Positions 1-6,978 of a stretch of DNA of 11,240 nt are shown here, piece by piece (within the stretch, counting starts at the first letter, position 1; every line of letters starts with the position of its first letter). This DNA comes from an uncultured Acetatifactor sp. GTDB lineage: Bacteria > Bacillota > Clostridia > Lachnospirales > Lachnospiraceae. The stretch spans positions 1 to 11,240 of the forward strand of contig CAJTLR010000093.1 of the NCBI GenBank assembly GCA_910577185.1, read 5' to 3'. The position numbers and the translations under genes were made by a program. The notes under the pieces were generated by a model. That model searched no databases and had not been told where the DNA came from. It saw nothing but the letters and a program-made list of their open reading frames with translations.

Positions 1-442
1 GCTCCCCGGCTTTCTCAGCCAGGTAGCCATTAAAATCCACCTTGATATCTTCATATTCCCACAAGTCTCTTCCGGCCATTTTTCCTGACCGGCGCAGCAG
101 CGCCAGAACCCGCTTCCCCAGCAGAACCATGGATAAAGGTTTTGTGATATAGTCATCTGCCAGGGAGTCAAAGCTGCTGATCTGCGTGCCCTCATCACTC
201 AGCGCTGTCAGCATCAAAACAGGAATCATGCTGGTTTTTCGTATTTCCTTTAACACCTGCAGGCCGTTTGTGTGAGGAAGCATAATGTCCAGTATGACAA
301 GCTCTACCTCTTCCTCCTCCATTCGCTTCAGCGCTTCCGTCCCGTCAAAAGCCTGATATACCATGTGTCCCGCATCACATAAATAGTCGCAGATTACATC
401 ATTTGTCATCTTGTCATCTTCCACAATCAGAATGGCTGCCAT
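1..442 (-). CDS. Response regulator, OmpR/PhoB family (partial, C-terminus beyond the left edge)
   Basis: The 147 codons seen encode a complete receiver domain (about residues 1-115) and only the first residues of the expected winged-helix DNA-binding domain, which continues outside the window. The acidic pocket is E8, D9 and D10 (motif LIVEDD). The phosphoacceptor is D52 in VILDIMLP, the switch Thr is T79 in MLTA, and the conserved Lys is K101 in the KP pair. Start choice: ATG at 442 is preceded by AAGGAG eight bases upstream. The single-domain order and the linker after residue 115 match OmpR-type regulators rather than the LytTR regulators elsewhere in this window. A partner histidine kinase is expected further left but is not visible. 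The gene is separated from the LytTR gene upstream by a terminator, so it is probably its own transcription unit. Its regulon cannot be told from the sequence. Confidence 0.9.
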   Translation of the reverse strand, partial: MAAILIVEDDKMTNDVICDYLCDAGHMVYQAFDGTEALKRMEEEEVELVILDIMLPHTNGLQVLKEIRKTSMIPVLMLTALSDEGTQISSFDSLADDYITKPLSMVLLGKRVLALLRRSGKMAGRDLWEYEDIKVDFNGYLAEKAGE

Positions 443-480
443 ATCTTTTCTCCTTGTTATGCAAACTCTTTTTATCATAT

Positions 481-492
481 AACATATATGTT
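481..492. promoter_or_regulatory. Perfect 12-bp palindrome in the promoter region of the OmpR-type regulator
   Basis: AACATATATGTT is its own reverse complement and lies 39 bp upstream of the regulator's start codon. On the minus strand it is followed by TATGAT, a plausible -10, but no good -35 is seen at the right distance. This could be an autoregulatory operator. It is also AT-rich, so chance is possible. Confidence 0.3.
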
Positions 493-513
493 TCAACAAT
501 ATGACATTGACTG

Positions 514-543
514 CAAAAAAGGACAGCCCGTTACAGCCATCCT
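514..543 (-). terminator. Intrinsic terminator downstream of the LytTR regulator gene at 676-1398
   Basis: Read on the minus strand, AGGATGGCT pairs with GGCTGTCCT (9 bp, including three G-U pairs) around a six-base loop, and a run of T follows directly (515-520). It separates the LytTR gene from the OmpR-type regulator. Confidence 0.65.
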
Positions 544-560
544 CTTTTGATATTCCGGTC

Positions 561-575
561 GGTTCACCGTGAACC
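561..575. repeat. Inverted repeat GGTTCAC-C-GTGAACC
   Basis: Two 7-bp perfect arms surround a single base. There is no T-run, so it is not a terminator by itself. It lies in the trailer between the LytTR gene and the terminator. Operator or RNA hairpin function is unknown. Confidence 0.4.
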
Positions 576-598
576 CCTATTCCATATTATGTTATCCT

Positions 599-634
599 GA
601 CGGCATTTGAAAATCCACAGGCTTTCATGCCGTC
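599..634. repeat. Long hairpin in the LytTR gene trailer
   Basis: GACGGCAT (599-606) and GAAA (609-612) pair with TTTC (623-626) and ATGCCGTC (627-634). This gives 12 bp with a two-base bulge and a ten-base loop. No T-run follows on either strand. It may stabilise the 3' end of the minus-strand message. Confidence 0.45.
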
Positions 635-675
635 CCCTGAAAAAGACCAGTCACCGGGTTTCAGCCATGGCTTTC

Positions 676-1398
676 TTATTTTAACCCTTTCATCATCCGG
701 GACGAAAGCAGGCATTCATCCCCATTGACCATGTAAATCACACGATTCTGGAAATCAATCTCCCTGATATTGTCCTTATTCACCAGAAATGACCGGTGAC
801 AGCGGTAAAACCGCCCATCCACTTCTCTTTCAATCTCTTTTATTTTCCCTAAAAATTCCATCTGGCGATTTTTGCAATGTAAAATGATCTTGTGTACATT
901 GGGTGATGTTTCAAAAAAGAGAATATCGTCGTAGTCTACTGTAAATACCTTTTCATTCACTTTCACGGAAAAATTCGCATGTACTTTATTATGAACAGAC
1001 GCAAATCTCTGGTTCGCCTTGATCATGCAGTCATATATTCTTTTTCCCAAATCCTCAGGAACATCCTTCAAAATGAAATCCAGAGCCTCTAATTTATAGA
1101 TGAAGGTCAGGTAACTCATTTCCGAATGGGTGGTAACAAAAATAATAAAGCCTCTGGGATCATATTTCCTGATTTCCTGTGCCAGGGTCAGTCCTGTCAT
1201 ATCCGTACCCAGGGCAATATCCAGAAAATAAATTCCAACCTCCTGTGTTTTTTTCACTTTTTCCAGGATCTTATGCGGATCTTCGGAAACACAGCCCAGT
1301 TCCATGTCCAGGTCTTCCATAAGGACAATGTTTTCAATCACCTGCTGTATTTTATCTCGTTCCGCTTCCATGTCTTCACATATATATATTTTCAACAT
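676..1398 (-). CDS. LytTR-family (AgrA/VirR-like) response regulator
   Basis: This 240-aa protein has a receiver domain (about 1-125) followed by a LytTR DNA-binding domain (about 140-240). Visible receiver residues are E8 and D9, phosphoacceptor D60 in YFLDIAL, T89 and K111. The LytTR domain shows the family hallmark CHRSFLVN at 200-207. Length is typical for AgrA-like regulators. The start ATG at 1398 is preceded by AAGGAG ten bases upstream. It has its own strong promoter (1428-1455) in the 116-bp gap after the ATPase gene. Its likely partner is the GHKL kinase at 2730-4055, and its likely targets are the ATPase and permease promoters, where LytTR-like repeats are seen. Pairing and targets are inferred from proximity; family membership is clear from the sequence. 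Confidence 0.93.
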   Translation of the reverse strand: MLKIYICEDMEAERDKIQQVIENIVLMEDLDMELGCVSEDPHKILEKVKKTQEVGIYFLDIALGTDMTGLTLAQEIRKYDPRGFIIFVTTHSEMSYLTFIYKLEALDFILKDVPEDLGKRIYDCMIKANQRFASVHNKVHANFSVKVNEKVFTVDYDDILFFETSPNVHKIILHCKNRQMEFLGKIKEIEREVDGRFYRCHRSFLVNKDNIREIDFQNRVIYMVNGDECLLSSRMMKGLK

Positions 1399-1427
1399 AC
1401 AGCATTTTCTCCTTACCCTGGTATCAT

Positions 1428-1455
1428 ATTATACAAAATGCCTGAATTTTGTCAA
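1428..1455 (-). promoter_or_regulatory. Sigma-A promoter of the LytTR regulator gene
   Basis: On the minus strand TTGACA (1450-1455) is separated by 16 bp from TATAAT (1428-1433). Both hexamers are perfect, so high basal expression is expected. The predicted start is near 1421, giving a short leader of about 23 bases before the ATG. Confidence 0.85.
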
Positions 1456-1514
1456 CGGCAGAATCCGTGCTCCACCGGGATCCCATTGTCCTGGAAAAAA
1501 GGAAGCCCTTCGCC

Positions 1515-2390
1515 TCAGTCCTTCATCAGTTCCAGAAATGTATGTTCCAGGGTTTCTCCTGCCTCATAAAGCCCTGTCATTACCACATTGTGGGATGCCA
1601 GTAATTTTGCCACATCCTTCTTTTCGTCTGCGCTAATCCGGATCCGCACTGCCTGCCCATCCTGGGAAGCCACATCATATCCGTTGTCCTGGAGAATTTT
1701 TCGGGCGTTTTCCGTATCCAGGCTTTCCATTACATAGGTGATCTGTTTCTCCCTGCTGTCTTCGCCAAAATCCATGAACCGGATGACTTCCCCTTTTTTG
1801 ATCATGATTGCCCTGTGGCACATTTTTTCCAGTTCGCCCAGAAGGTGGCTTGAAATCAATACGGTGATGTTCTTTTCCTCCGCGATTTTCCGGATATATT
1901 CGCGGACTTCGTAAATCCCCTCCGGGTCCAGTCCATTGGTGGGTTCATCCAGTACCAGGACATCCGGATCCTTTAATAAAGCCTGGGCAATTCCCAACCG
2001 CTGCCTCATGCCCAGGGAATATGCCTTGACCTTCTTATGTGCAGCGTCCGCAAGTCCCAACAGTTCCAGCAATTCTTTTACCTTCTTTTTTCCCACGCCG
2101 TTTAATCCGGCAAAGTACATCAGATTCTGATATCCCGTATTGTACGGATAAAAACTGGGTGTTTCAATCATACAGCCGATGTCCCTGACACCGCTTAAAT
2201 CCACTTCGCCCGTATAATTTCTGGTCAGTCCCACCAGGATTTTCATGATACTGGTTTTCCCGGCTCCATTGGGCCCGATCAGCCCCACAATCTCTCCGCT
2301 TCCAAGCTCAAAAGATACTTTATTTAAAATCTGAAAATCTTTTGCCCTTTTGCTCACATTGTTTACTCTCAACACACAATTCTCTCTCAT
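1515..2390 (-). CDS. ABC transporter ATP-binding protein, BcrA/bacitracin-resistance type
   Basis: This 291-aa cytoplasmic ATPase powers a two-component ABC-2 exporter; its permease is almost certainly the protein at 4111-4836. Walker A is GPNGAGKTS at 39-47. The ABC signature appears as YSLGMRQR at 124-131, the variant usual in this family. Walker B is VLVLDEPT at 144-151, the D-loop is GLD at 153-155 and the H-loop His is H182. The stretch IETPSFYPYNTGYQNL (75-90) replaces the canonical Q-loop and is typical of BcrA-like lantibiotic or bacitracin transporters. A C-terminal domain of about 80 residues follows, as in relatives. RBS AGGAGG lies at 2397-2402, six bases before the ATG. Unusually, the permease is not the next gene: an oppositely oriented kinase lies between them. 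The substrate is unknown; bacteriocin or peptide-antibiotic efflux is an inference from the family. Confidence 0.93.
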   Translation of the reverse strand: MRENCVLRVNNVSKRAKDFQILNKVSFELGSGEIVGLIGPNGAGKTSIMKILVGLTRNYTGEVDLSGVRDIGCMIETPSFYPYNTGYQNLMYFAGLNGVGKKKVKELLELLGLADAAHKKVKAYSLGMRQRLGIAQALLKDPDVLVLDEPTNGLDPEGIYEVREYIRKIAEEKNITVLISSHLLGELEKMCHRAIMIKKGEVIRFMDFGEDSREKQITYVMESLDTENARKILQDNGYDVASQDGQAVRIRISADEKKDVAKLLASHNVVMTGLYEAGETLEHTFLELMKD

Positions 2391-2450
2391 TCTGCGCCTC
2401 CTGCTCCTATAATTTGTATTTTTTTGATAAGTTTTTCACAAAATTCAGTT

Positions 2451-2537
2451 CCCGGAATCCTCCCTGGTTTTATACCCCGGATTTTATGGTCCAGGTTTTA
2501 TGATCCAGGTTCCATCATCCCGGTGCCATGGTCTGAG
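2451..2537. repeat. Degenerate 14-bp tandem repeat in the ATPase/kinase intergenic region
   Basis: Three adjacent 14-bp units lie at 2482-2495, 2496-2509 and 2510-2523. The first two differ at one position (TTTTATGGTCCAGG / TTTTATGATCCAGG) and the third matches at 10 of 14. Poorer copies flank them at 2468-2480 and 2524-2537. CCNGG recurs at 2451, 2463, 2476, 2491, 2505 and 2519. The array lies between the ATPase RBS and its predicted promoter, so it would be in the 5' leader of the ATPase message. Function is unknown. Confidence 0.6.
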
Positions 2538-2541
2538 ATCC

Positions 2542-2570
2542 ATTATAGCGCAAAAATTCCTGGTTTTCCG
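2542..2570 (-). promoter_or_regulatory. Probable activated promoter of the ABC ATPase gene
   Basis: On the minus strand there is a perfect -10 TATAAT at 2542-2547. At 17-bp spacing the -35 is poor (CGGAAA, 2565-2570). A good -10 with a weak -35 is typical of promoters that need an activator. A LytTR-like direct repeat lies just upstream at 2577-2606. The leader to the ATG would be about 145 bases. Confidence 0.5.
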
Positions 2571-2576
2571 TTTCTG

Positions 2577-2607
2577 TCGTAAATGCCCCTTTTTCCGTCA
2601 TAACTGT
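2577..2607. promoter_or_regulatory. Candidate LytTR-regulator binding site between divergent promoters
   Basis: TCGTAAATG (2577-2585) and TCATAACTG (2598-2606) match at 7 of 9 positions with a 21-bp offset, which is two helical turns. LytTR regulators are known to bind paired imperfect direct repeats spaced this way next to the -35. On the minus strand the second copy reads ACAGTTATG, close to the AgrA/VirR-type half-site. The site lies between the two divergent -35 elements. Binding is inferred. Confidence 0.45.
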
Positions 2608-2613
2608 TTTTTC

Positions 2614-2642
2614 TTGCCAATTTATCCCCATTGCAGTATAAT
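2614..2642 (+). promoter_or_regulatory. Sigma-A promoter of the sensor kinase gene
   Basis: TTGCCA (2614-2619), a 17-bp spacer and TATAAT (2637-2642). The predicted transcription start is near 2649, so an in-frame upstream ATG at 2631 lies inside the promoter and cannot be the start. Confidence 0.85.
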
Positions 2643-2729
2643 CAGATAGCGGGGTGGCAGCTCTGTATCCCCTGCCAAACCCTGGCGGGAACCCCATTGC
2701 ATGACCATAGAACTTTCAAGGAGATTGAT

Positions 2730-4055
2730 ATGCAACTGCTGTATTGGACTGCCTCCGCAATGATAGCGCTGTTGATAACCTGTGATATTTTTATATTGAC
2801 CCACCCGCAGCTTTCCTTAAAAAAATATCCCGTTCTCTTTTTTTCGTTACTCATACATTTTTACTGTATGATATATTTGACCTTTTATCCCCTGCTGCCT
2901 ATGATACTGGCGGTAAATTCTGCCCTGCTGGCGAAGTTTACCGGAAAATTATACACTGTTTTTTACGTTCCCATAGGTTATATTCTGAACTGCGTTTTAG
3001 GAAATATGGTGGGGTTGCTATTGAATCTGTTCGGGGACGTCTCCGTGAAAGACATCAATTCTGACCTGATTATTATGCTGCTGTATCATATCTGCACGAT
3101 GATGGCCAGCTTCCCCGTTCTGTATCTGATCAGACGGCTGCTGCAGAAGTATTTCATAGCCACGTTTGAAAAAATGGGCCGAAAACTGGTTGTCTTACTG
3201 GCCCTGACCCTTCTTCTCTGCGCATTTATGCTTCTCACCATGGCTTCTTTTTTTGACAATATAGAGATTACGCACACGGAATACTTTTTGATGGTTTCTT
3301 CCCTGGTGCTTTACTTTCTGTTTACAGTCAGCATGATCTTTATCGTGCTGCACACCACCGGAAAGAACTATGAAGCCCTGAAAAAAGTGGAATATCTGGA
3401 AAACCTGAATGAATACACCCGAAATCTGGAAATGGTCTATGACAATCTGCGGGCTTTCAAGCATGACTACATCAACATCATGGCCTGCCTGGCCGCCTAT
3501 ATGGATGAGAAAAAATATGAGGAAATGGAAAGGTTTTTCTATGATTCCATTTTGCCGATGCAAAAGAATCTCACCCAGAAAAACGGCGCCCTGAACAACT
3601 TACTGCGTGTGAGAATCCTGGAATTGAAGAGTATTTTATATACCAAGCTGCTCCTGGCAGTGAATCAGGATATCGAAGTAACCATCGATATTCCGGATGA
3701 AATCGAACCGGATTCCATTGCCATGGACCCCGTTGACCTCATCAGGATGCTTGGAATTTATCTGGACAATGCCATGGAGGCCTGCCTGGAAACTGCACAT
3801 CCCATCCTGAATTTCCATCTGGGCAGAATGAATGGGGACACTGTGTTTATCATAACAAACACCTTTGTTGACAAGGGCCTTTCTGTGGCCCAGATGCAGA
3901 AAAAAGGCATCACCACAAAGGGAGACGGGCATGGCATCGGCCTTTCCAATGTGTCCGAAATCCTGAACCGGTACGATCATATTTATCACGAAACTTCCAT
4001 AAGGGACGGCCTGTTCATACAGCAGGTTCAGATTTCGCAGAAATGCGCACTATAG
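2730..4055 (+). CDS. GHKL sensor histidine kinase, AgrC-like
   Basis: This 441-aa membrane kinase is the only plus-strand gene in the window. The N-terminal half (about residues 5-208) is six or seven hydrophobic segments forming the sensor. A coiled linker leads to the phosphoacceptor H245 in FKHDYINIM. The GHKL ATP-binding domain follows, with the N box at LDNAMEA (N347) and the G box GDGHGIGLSN at 398-407. This layout is that of AgrC-like kinases, which respond to peptides or membrane-active compounds; the ligand here is unknown. Start choice: ATG at 2730 has AAGGAG seven bases upstream, and an earlier in-frame ATG at 2631 falls inside the promoter. It likely phosphorylates the LytTR regulator at 676-1398 to control the ATPase and permease. 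No other partner gene lies nearer. Its inverted position between ATPase and permease is odd. Confidence 0.92.
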   Translation: MQLLYWTASAMIALLITCDIFILTHPQLSLKKYPVLFFSLLIHFYCMIYLTFYPLLPMILAVNSALLAKFTGKLYTVFYVPIGYILNCVLGNMVGLLLNLFGDVSVKDINSDLIIMLLYHICTMMASFPVLYLIRRLLQKYFIATFEKMGRKLVVLLALTLLLCAFMLLTMASFFDNIEITHTEYFLMVSSLVLYFLFTVSMIFIVLHTTGKNYEALKKVEYLENLNEYTRNLEMVYDNLRAFKHDYINIMACLAAYMDEKKYEEMERFFYDSILPMQKNLTQKNGALNNLLRVRILELKSILYTKLLLAVNQDIEVTIDIPDEIEPDSIAMDPVDLIRMLGIYLDNAMEACLETAHPILNFHLGRMNGDTVFIITNTFVDKGLSVAQMQKKGITTKGDGHGIGLSNVSEILNRYDHIYHETSIRDGLFIQQVQISQKCAL

Positions 4056-4073
4056 TACGCATTCTGCGTTTTT
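4036..4073 (+). terminator. Intrinsic terminator of the kinase gene, containing its stop codon
   Basis: CGCAGAAATGCGCAC (4036-4050) pairs with GTACGCATTCTGCG (4055-4068), with one mismatch and a one-base bulge, around loop TATA; TTTTT follows at 4069-4073. The TAG stop (4053-4055) lies at the loop edge, so the last codons form the 5' stem. There is no T-run for the opposite direction. Confidence 0.8.
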
Positions 4074-4110
4074 ACGAACCATCCGGTCTGCTGCGCTATC
4101 GTTCTGCCCT

Positions 4111-4836
4111 TTAAATATCTTTTTTCTGTAAGACAGTGATACCGACCATTGAAAAGGCAATGCCCGTAATAAGAAATACGGCAATATTTTTGATGCTCCA
4201 GTCCTGATACATCAGCAACTGGTCGGACACACAGAACAGCACATAATCCATTACCTTTCCCAGGGCTGCTATTTTCTGTCCCATCAGCTGCAAAATACCG
4301 GGCATTACCCAAAACAGTATAATGAGATAAATAAAAGGCGTAATGGTGGTGTTCAGAAAGCAGGTGATCATCACTGCCGTTGCGCCTACGGCAAAGCCGT
4401 AAATCATGTAGATCAGGATTTCCTTTCCCAGGTTCCCAAGCAGCGTAGCTGCGGTCCAGGGCTGTTTACAGAGAATCCATGCCGCGTCATATAAAATTCC
4501 GCCGCATAAACCTGTCAGCATGCTCATCAGCACTATGCTCCCGATTTTTGCCGTGATGATCTGAATTCTTCTGCTTCTTGAAGTAAAAACAAATGTGGCC
4601 GTTTTCAGGTCAAATTCTTCCCCCAGGCTTCCTGCCGCCAGAAACATGATTAAAATACTGGCAAAGTTTCCAAAAAATGCGATTACATTGTGTACCCCAA
4701 AACTCTCCGGGAACGTATACGCACCGTATGCCATGCCTCCCCCCATAACCAGCACCATGATCAGCCCTAACCGGAACTCCCTCTTTTTCAGTAATTTCAG
4801 TAATTCCAGCAAGGTAATGTGTATTGTCTTCCTCAT
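4111..4836 (-). CDS. ABC-2 type transporter permease, BcrB-like
   Basis: This 241-aa integral membrane protein has six predicted hydrophobic segments, at about 23-40, 50-70, 98-118, 140-160, 163-185 and 217-236. After the second segment a cytoplasmic stretch, GSLGEEFDLKTATFVFTSRS at 69-88, has the character of the conserved loop of ABC-2 exporter permeases that contacts the ATPase. Length and layout fit BcrB-like permeases of bacitracin or lantibiotic exporters, so the ATPase at 1515-2390 is the natural partner. RBS AAAGGAGGAG lies seven bases before the ATG. The gene converges with the kinase gene with a 55-bp gap. No terminator is visible for the minus strand there, so its message may run antisense to the kinase gene. 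The synthetase-like gene lies 141 bp upstream on the same strand with no clear terminator between, so co-transcription is possible. Confidence 0.88.
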   Translation of the reverse strand: MRKTIHITLLELLKLLKKREFRLGLIMVLVMGGGMAYGAYTFPESFGVHNVIAFFGNFASILIMFLAAGSLGEEFDLKTATFVFTSRSRRIQIITAKIGSIVLMSMLTGLCGGILYDAAWILCKQPWTAATLLGNLGKEILIYMIYGFAVGATAVMITCFLNTTITPFIYLIILFWVMPGILQLMGQKIAALGKVMDYVLFCVSDQLLMYQDWSIKNIAVFLITGIAFSMVGITVLQKKDI

Positions 4837-4865
4837 AGCCGCGCTCCTCCTTTCGATGTAAGCCC

Positions 4866-4904
4866 ATTATAAGCCTTTTCTTTTCCCATGACCGTTTTTT
4901 TCTT
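4866..4904 (-). promoter_or_regulatory. Probable activated promoter of the permease gene, with a motif shared with the kinase promoter
   Basis: On the minus strand a perfect -10 TATAAT (4866-4871) lies 17 bp from a poor -35 (CGGTCA, 4889-4894). Overlapping the -35, the plus strand reads CATGACCGTTTTTTTCTT (4887-4904), nearly the same as CATAACTGTTTTTTCTT at 2599-2615 upstream of the kinase. This suggests a common regulator. No second half-site at 21 bp was found here. Confidence 0.45.
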
Positions 4905-4977
4905 AAATGAGCCTAAATCTGTCGTGAGCGTAACTTTATGTCATGTATTTCTCCTTCTGCTTAAGTCATTTCCGTAA

Positions 4978-6978
4978 TTACATTTCCCCCAACTGGCAAT
5001 TATGCTTCCTGAAGAAATCGACTCTTGGTTCCAGATACTTCAATTCATGACTTTCCATATCTTTAACATAAGCAGAAATCGGTTTCAGAATGTAATTCCA
5101 ATCCCACAATTCCTCTCCCAAATTCAGATATTCCCTGAACATTTCGCATCCTTCCGGTGCAATTGGATGGATCAGAACAGCCATAACCTTACAGGCATAA
5201 AAGCAGTCAATCACCAGCTGCTTTCTGAATGCCACATCATCGGCAGCATCAGCTATCTTTACATTATTAACCCAGTGCTTATTGATTGACCGTATAAAAT
5301 CATCCATAACATAAGAAATCCGATGGAACTCATGATTATACATATGACGTTCATAATCGAGAACTGCTTTTTCCGCCATAAGCCTGATTTCCTCACAGGC
5401 TTCTCCTTCCGGTATTTTACCACCACAGTTATTCTGAATCGCATAGAAACATGTCCGAATCAGCCGGTTGAATACATTGGTAATCAAATTGCCGTCTTTT
5501 AAGACCATGTCAACCCCCACACGTTCTTCCTCTTTCATAAATACCTGGGGTTTAAATCCCACGCTTTTGGAAGACAGCCCCAAACTCATAAAATGCATTC
5601 TCAGCTGGTCCCTGGTATAATAATCAAGCAGCTCGTCCGCCGTAGGCGGTTTTTTCTCGGAACTACTGCTGGCTTTGGTATCCATATATAACAAATGGCG
5701 GTTGGCAATAATATGGGACAGATGCACCTTTGCCATATTGGGAGTTTCTTCCCTCGGAACCTGCAATCCCGTAAATAATCCCGTCTGGGCGATGGCATAA
5801 AAGTAAATATTATCTTCTCCTATAAACTGATAAACTTCCGCTTCCTCATCATACCACCATTTGGACAGTTCATCTTCCCTTTCCCTCTCCGTCAGATATG
5901 CTAAAGTAAAGGAAATGGGCGCCCATAATGATTCCGGCCATACCCAGAAGGTCAGGTCTTTTAAATCCTCACATTCAGGAAAAGGAACTCCCCATTCCAC
6001 ATTGCCGGACAAACGAAACGGAACCAGCGTCTTTCCGGAGGTATAATGAATATTCTCAGAATCCAGAACACTTTTTGCCCTGTCTCTGTCATCCAGGTTT
6101 TCAAATTCAAAGACCACGGAAGGTTTCTTCTCCTCGTCAGTCAGTGTGTGCTTTGGTAATTTTGCCGCCAGCCCTGCCAGATCCTCTATATATTTCCTCG
6201 GCACATATAACAGGGGCTTCTTCAGAAATTCCTCCACCGTCTCTAACTGATATTTACGAGTGTTTGTGTTTTTACGCAAAAAGTCATTATAATCCTTCAC
6301 CATACTGATACAATGTTCCAGGTCAAAATACCAGTTTTCAACTTCTTTCAGAACCGGCTTTTTGTCTGACAGGCAGCTGACAGGATGAATGAGTTCAGAA
6401 GGTAAAAACTGATGTCCCAACGAACATTCGTCCGCATATGCCTTGTCCGAAGTACATCCCGGTATCGGACATTTCCCTATTACCTGTCTTCCGTTTAAAA
6501 ACATTTTCTTTTCTTCATCATAGAACTGTGGCACAGACAGTTTTTTAATATACCCGTTCTCATACAATGTCCGGAAAACTTTAGCTGATACCTTTTTATG
6601 GATAGCCCCGGCTTCTCCCAGCGCTGATGCACCAAAAAAGTCCAGGCTGATGCCATAACCCGCCAGAGTCTTTTTCTGTTTCTCATGGTTGTCCTGTACA
6701 TAATCCTCCAGCGAACCGTCGTACCCTTCTTCCTGCAGCCTGCGGAAGCTTTCCATAATAGGCGAGCCATAACAGTCCGTTCCCGAAAGAAAAATGACAT
6801 TATCTTTTCCAATACGGTCTCTCAAAAATCTTGCAAAAATATCGGCATGGATAAACATACCGCCCACATGCCCAAAATGCAGATTCTTATTTCCATATGG
6901 CATACCTGCCGTGATGATTGCCCTTTTGGGAAAAACAGGCCTCTCATTTGGTGTCAGTTTTTTACATATCATATACAT
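4978..6978 (-). CDS. Divergent methionyl-tRNA-synthetase-like protein (class I)
   Basis: This 666-aa class I aminoacyl-tRNA-synthetase homologue is clearly MetRS-like along its length. Rossmann-fold signature HFGH is at 34-37 (preceded by PYGN). GTDCYGSP lies at 67-73. A zinc-knuckle-like set C170, C175, C185, H189 replaces the usual four Cys. An insertion of about 60 residues spans roughly 255-325. FWVWPESLWAPISF (344-357) corresponds to the methionine-pocket segment with about three extra residues. FIGEDNIYFY (385-394) has Tyr where E. coli MetRS has His301. The KMSKS loop appears as KASSS (435-439), lacking the second Lys. The helical anticodon-binding domain ends near 655, and no C-terminal Trbp111-like domain is present. 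Starts at 6978 or 6972 are both possible; 6972 overlaps the preceding small frame by ATGA. It could be a resistance-type second MetRS, a variant clade, or a synthetase used elsewhere. Confidence 0.82.
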   Translation of the reverse strand: MYMICKKLTPNERPVFPKRAIITAGMPYGNKNLHFGHVGGMFIHADIFARFLRDRIGKDNVIFLSGTDCYGSPIMESFRRLQEEGYDGSLEDYVQDNHEKQKKTLAGYGISLDFFGASALGEAGAIHKKVSAKVFRTLYENGYIKKLSVPQFYDEEKKMFLNGRQVIGKCPIPGCTSDKAYADECSLGHQFLPSELIHPVSCLSDKKPVLKEVENWYFDLEHCISMVKDYNDFLRKNTNTRKYQLETVEEFLKKPLLYVPRKYIEDLAGLAAKLPKHTLTDEEKKPSVVFEFENLDDRDRAKSVLDSENIHYTSGKTLVPFRLSGNVEWGVPFPECEDLKDLTFWVWPESLWAPISFTLAYLTEREREDELSKWWYDEEAEVYQFIGEDNIYFYAIAQTGLFTGLQVPREETPNMAKVHLSHIIANRHLLYMDTKASSSSEKKPPTADELLDYYTRDQLRMHFMSLGLSSKSVGFKPQVFMKEEERVGVDMVLKDGNLITNVFNRLIRTCFYAIQNNCGGKIPEGEACEEIRLMAEKAVLDYERHMYNHEFHRISYVMDDFIRSINKHWVNNVKIADAADDVAFRKQLVIDCFYACKVMAVLIHPIAPEGCEMFREYLNLGEELWDWNYILKPISAYVKDMESHELKYLEPRVDFFRKHNCQLGEM

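Noticed and set aside
1490..1530. Terminator directly after the ATPase gene
   Set aside because: A T-run exists on the minus strand, but only a short and ambiguous stem can be drawn, so it was not called.
2631..2729. Upstream extension of the plus-strand kinase to an ATG at 2631
   Set aside because: That ATG is between the -35 and -10 of a near-perfect promoter; the ATG at 2730 has a proper RBS and is followed directly by a hydrophobic segment.
4940..4965. RBS-like GAAGGAG followed by ATG ACA TAA after the MetRS-like gene
   Set aside because: A two-codon frame; there is no support for a gene, though it could be a remnant start site.
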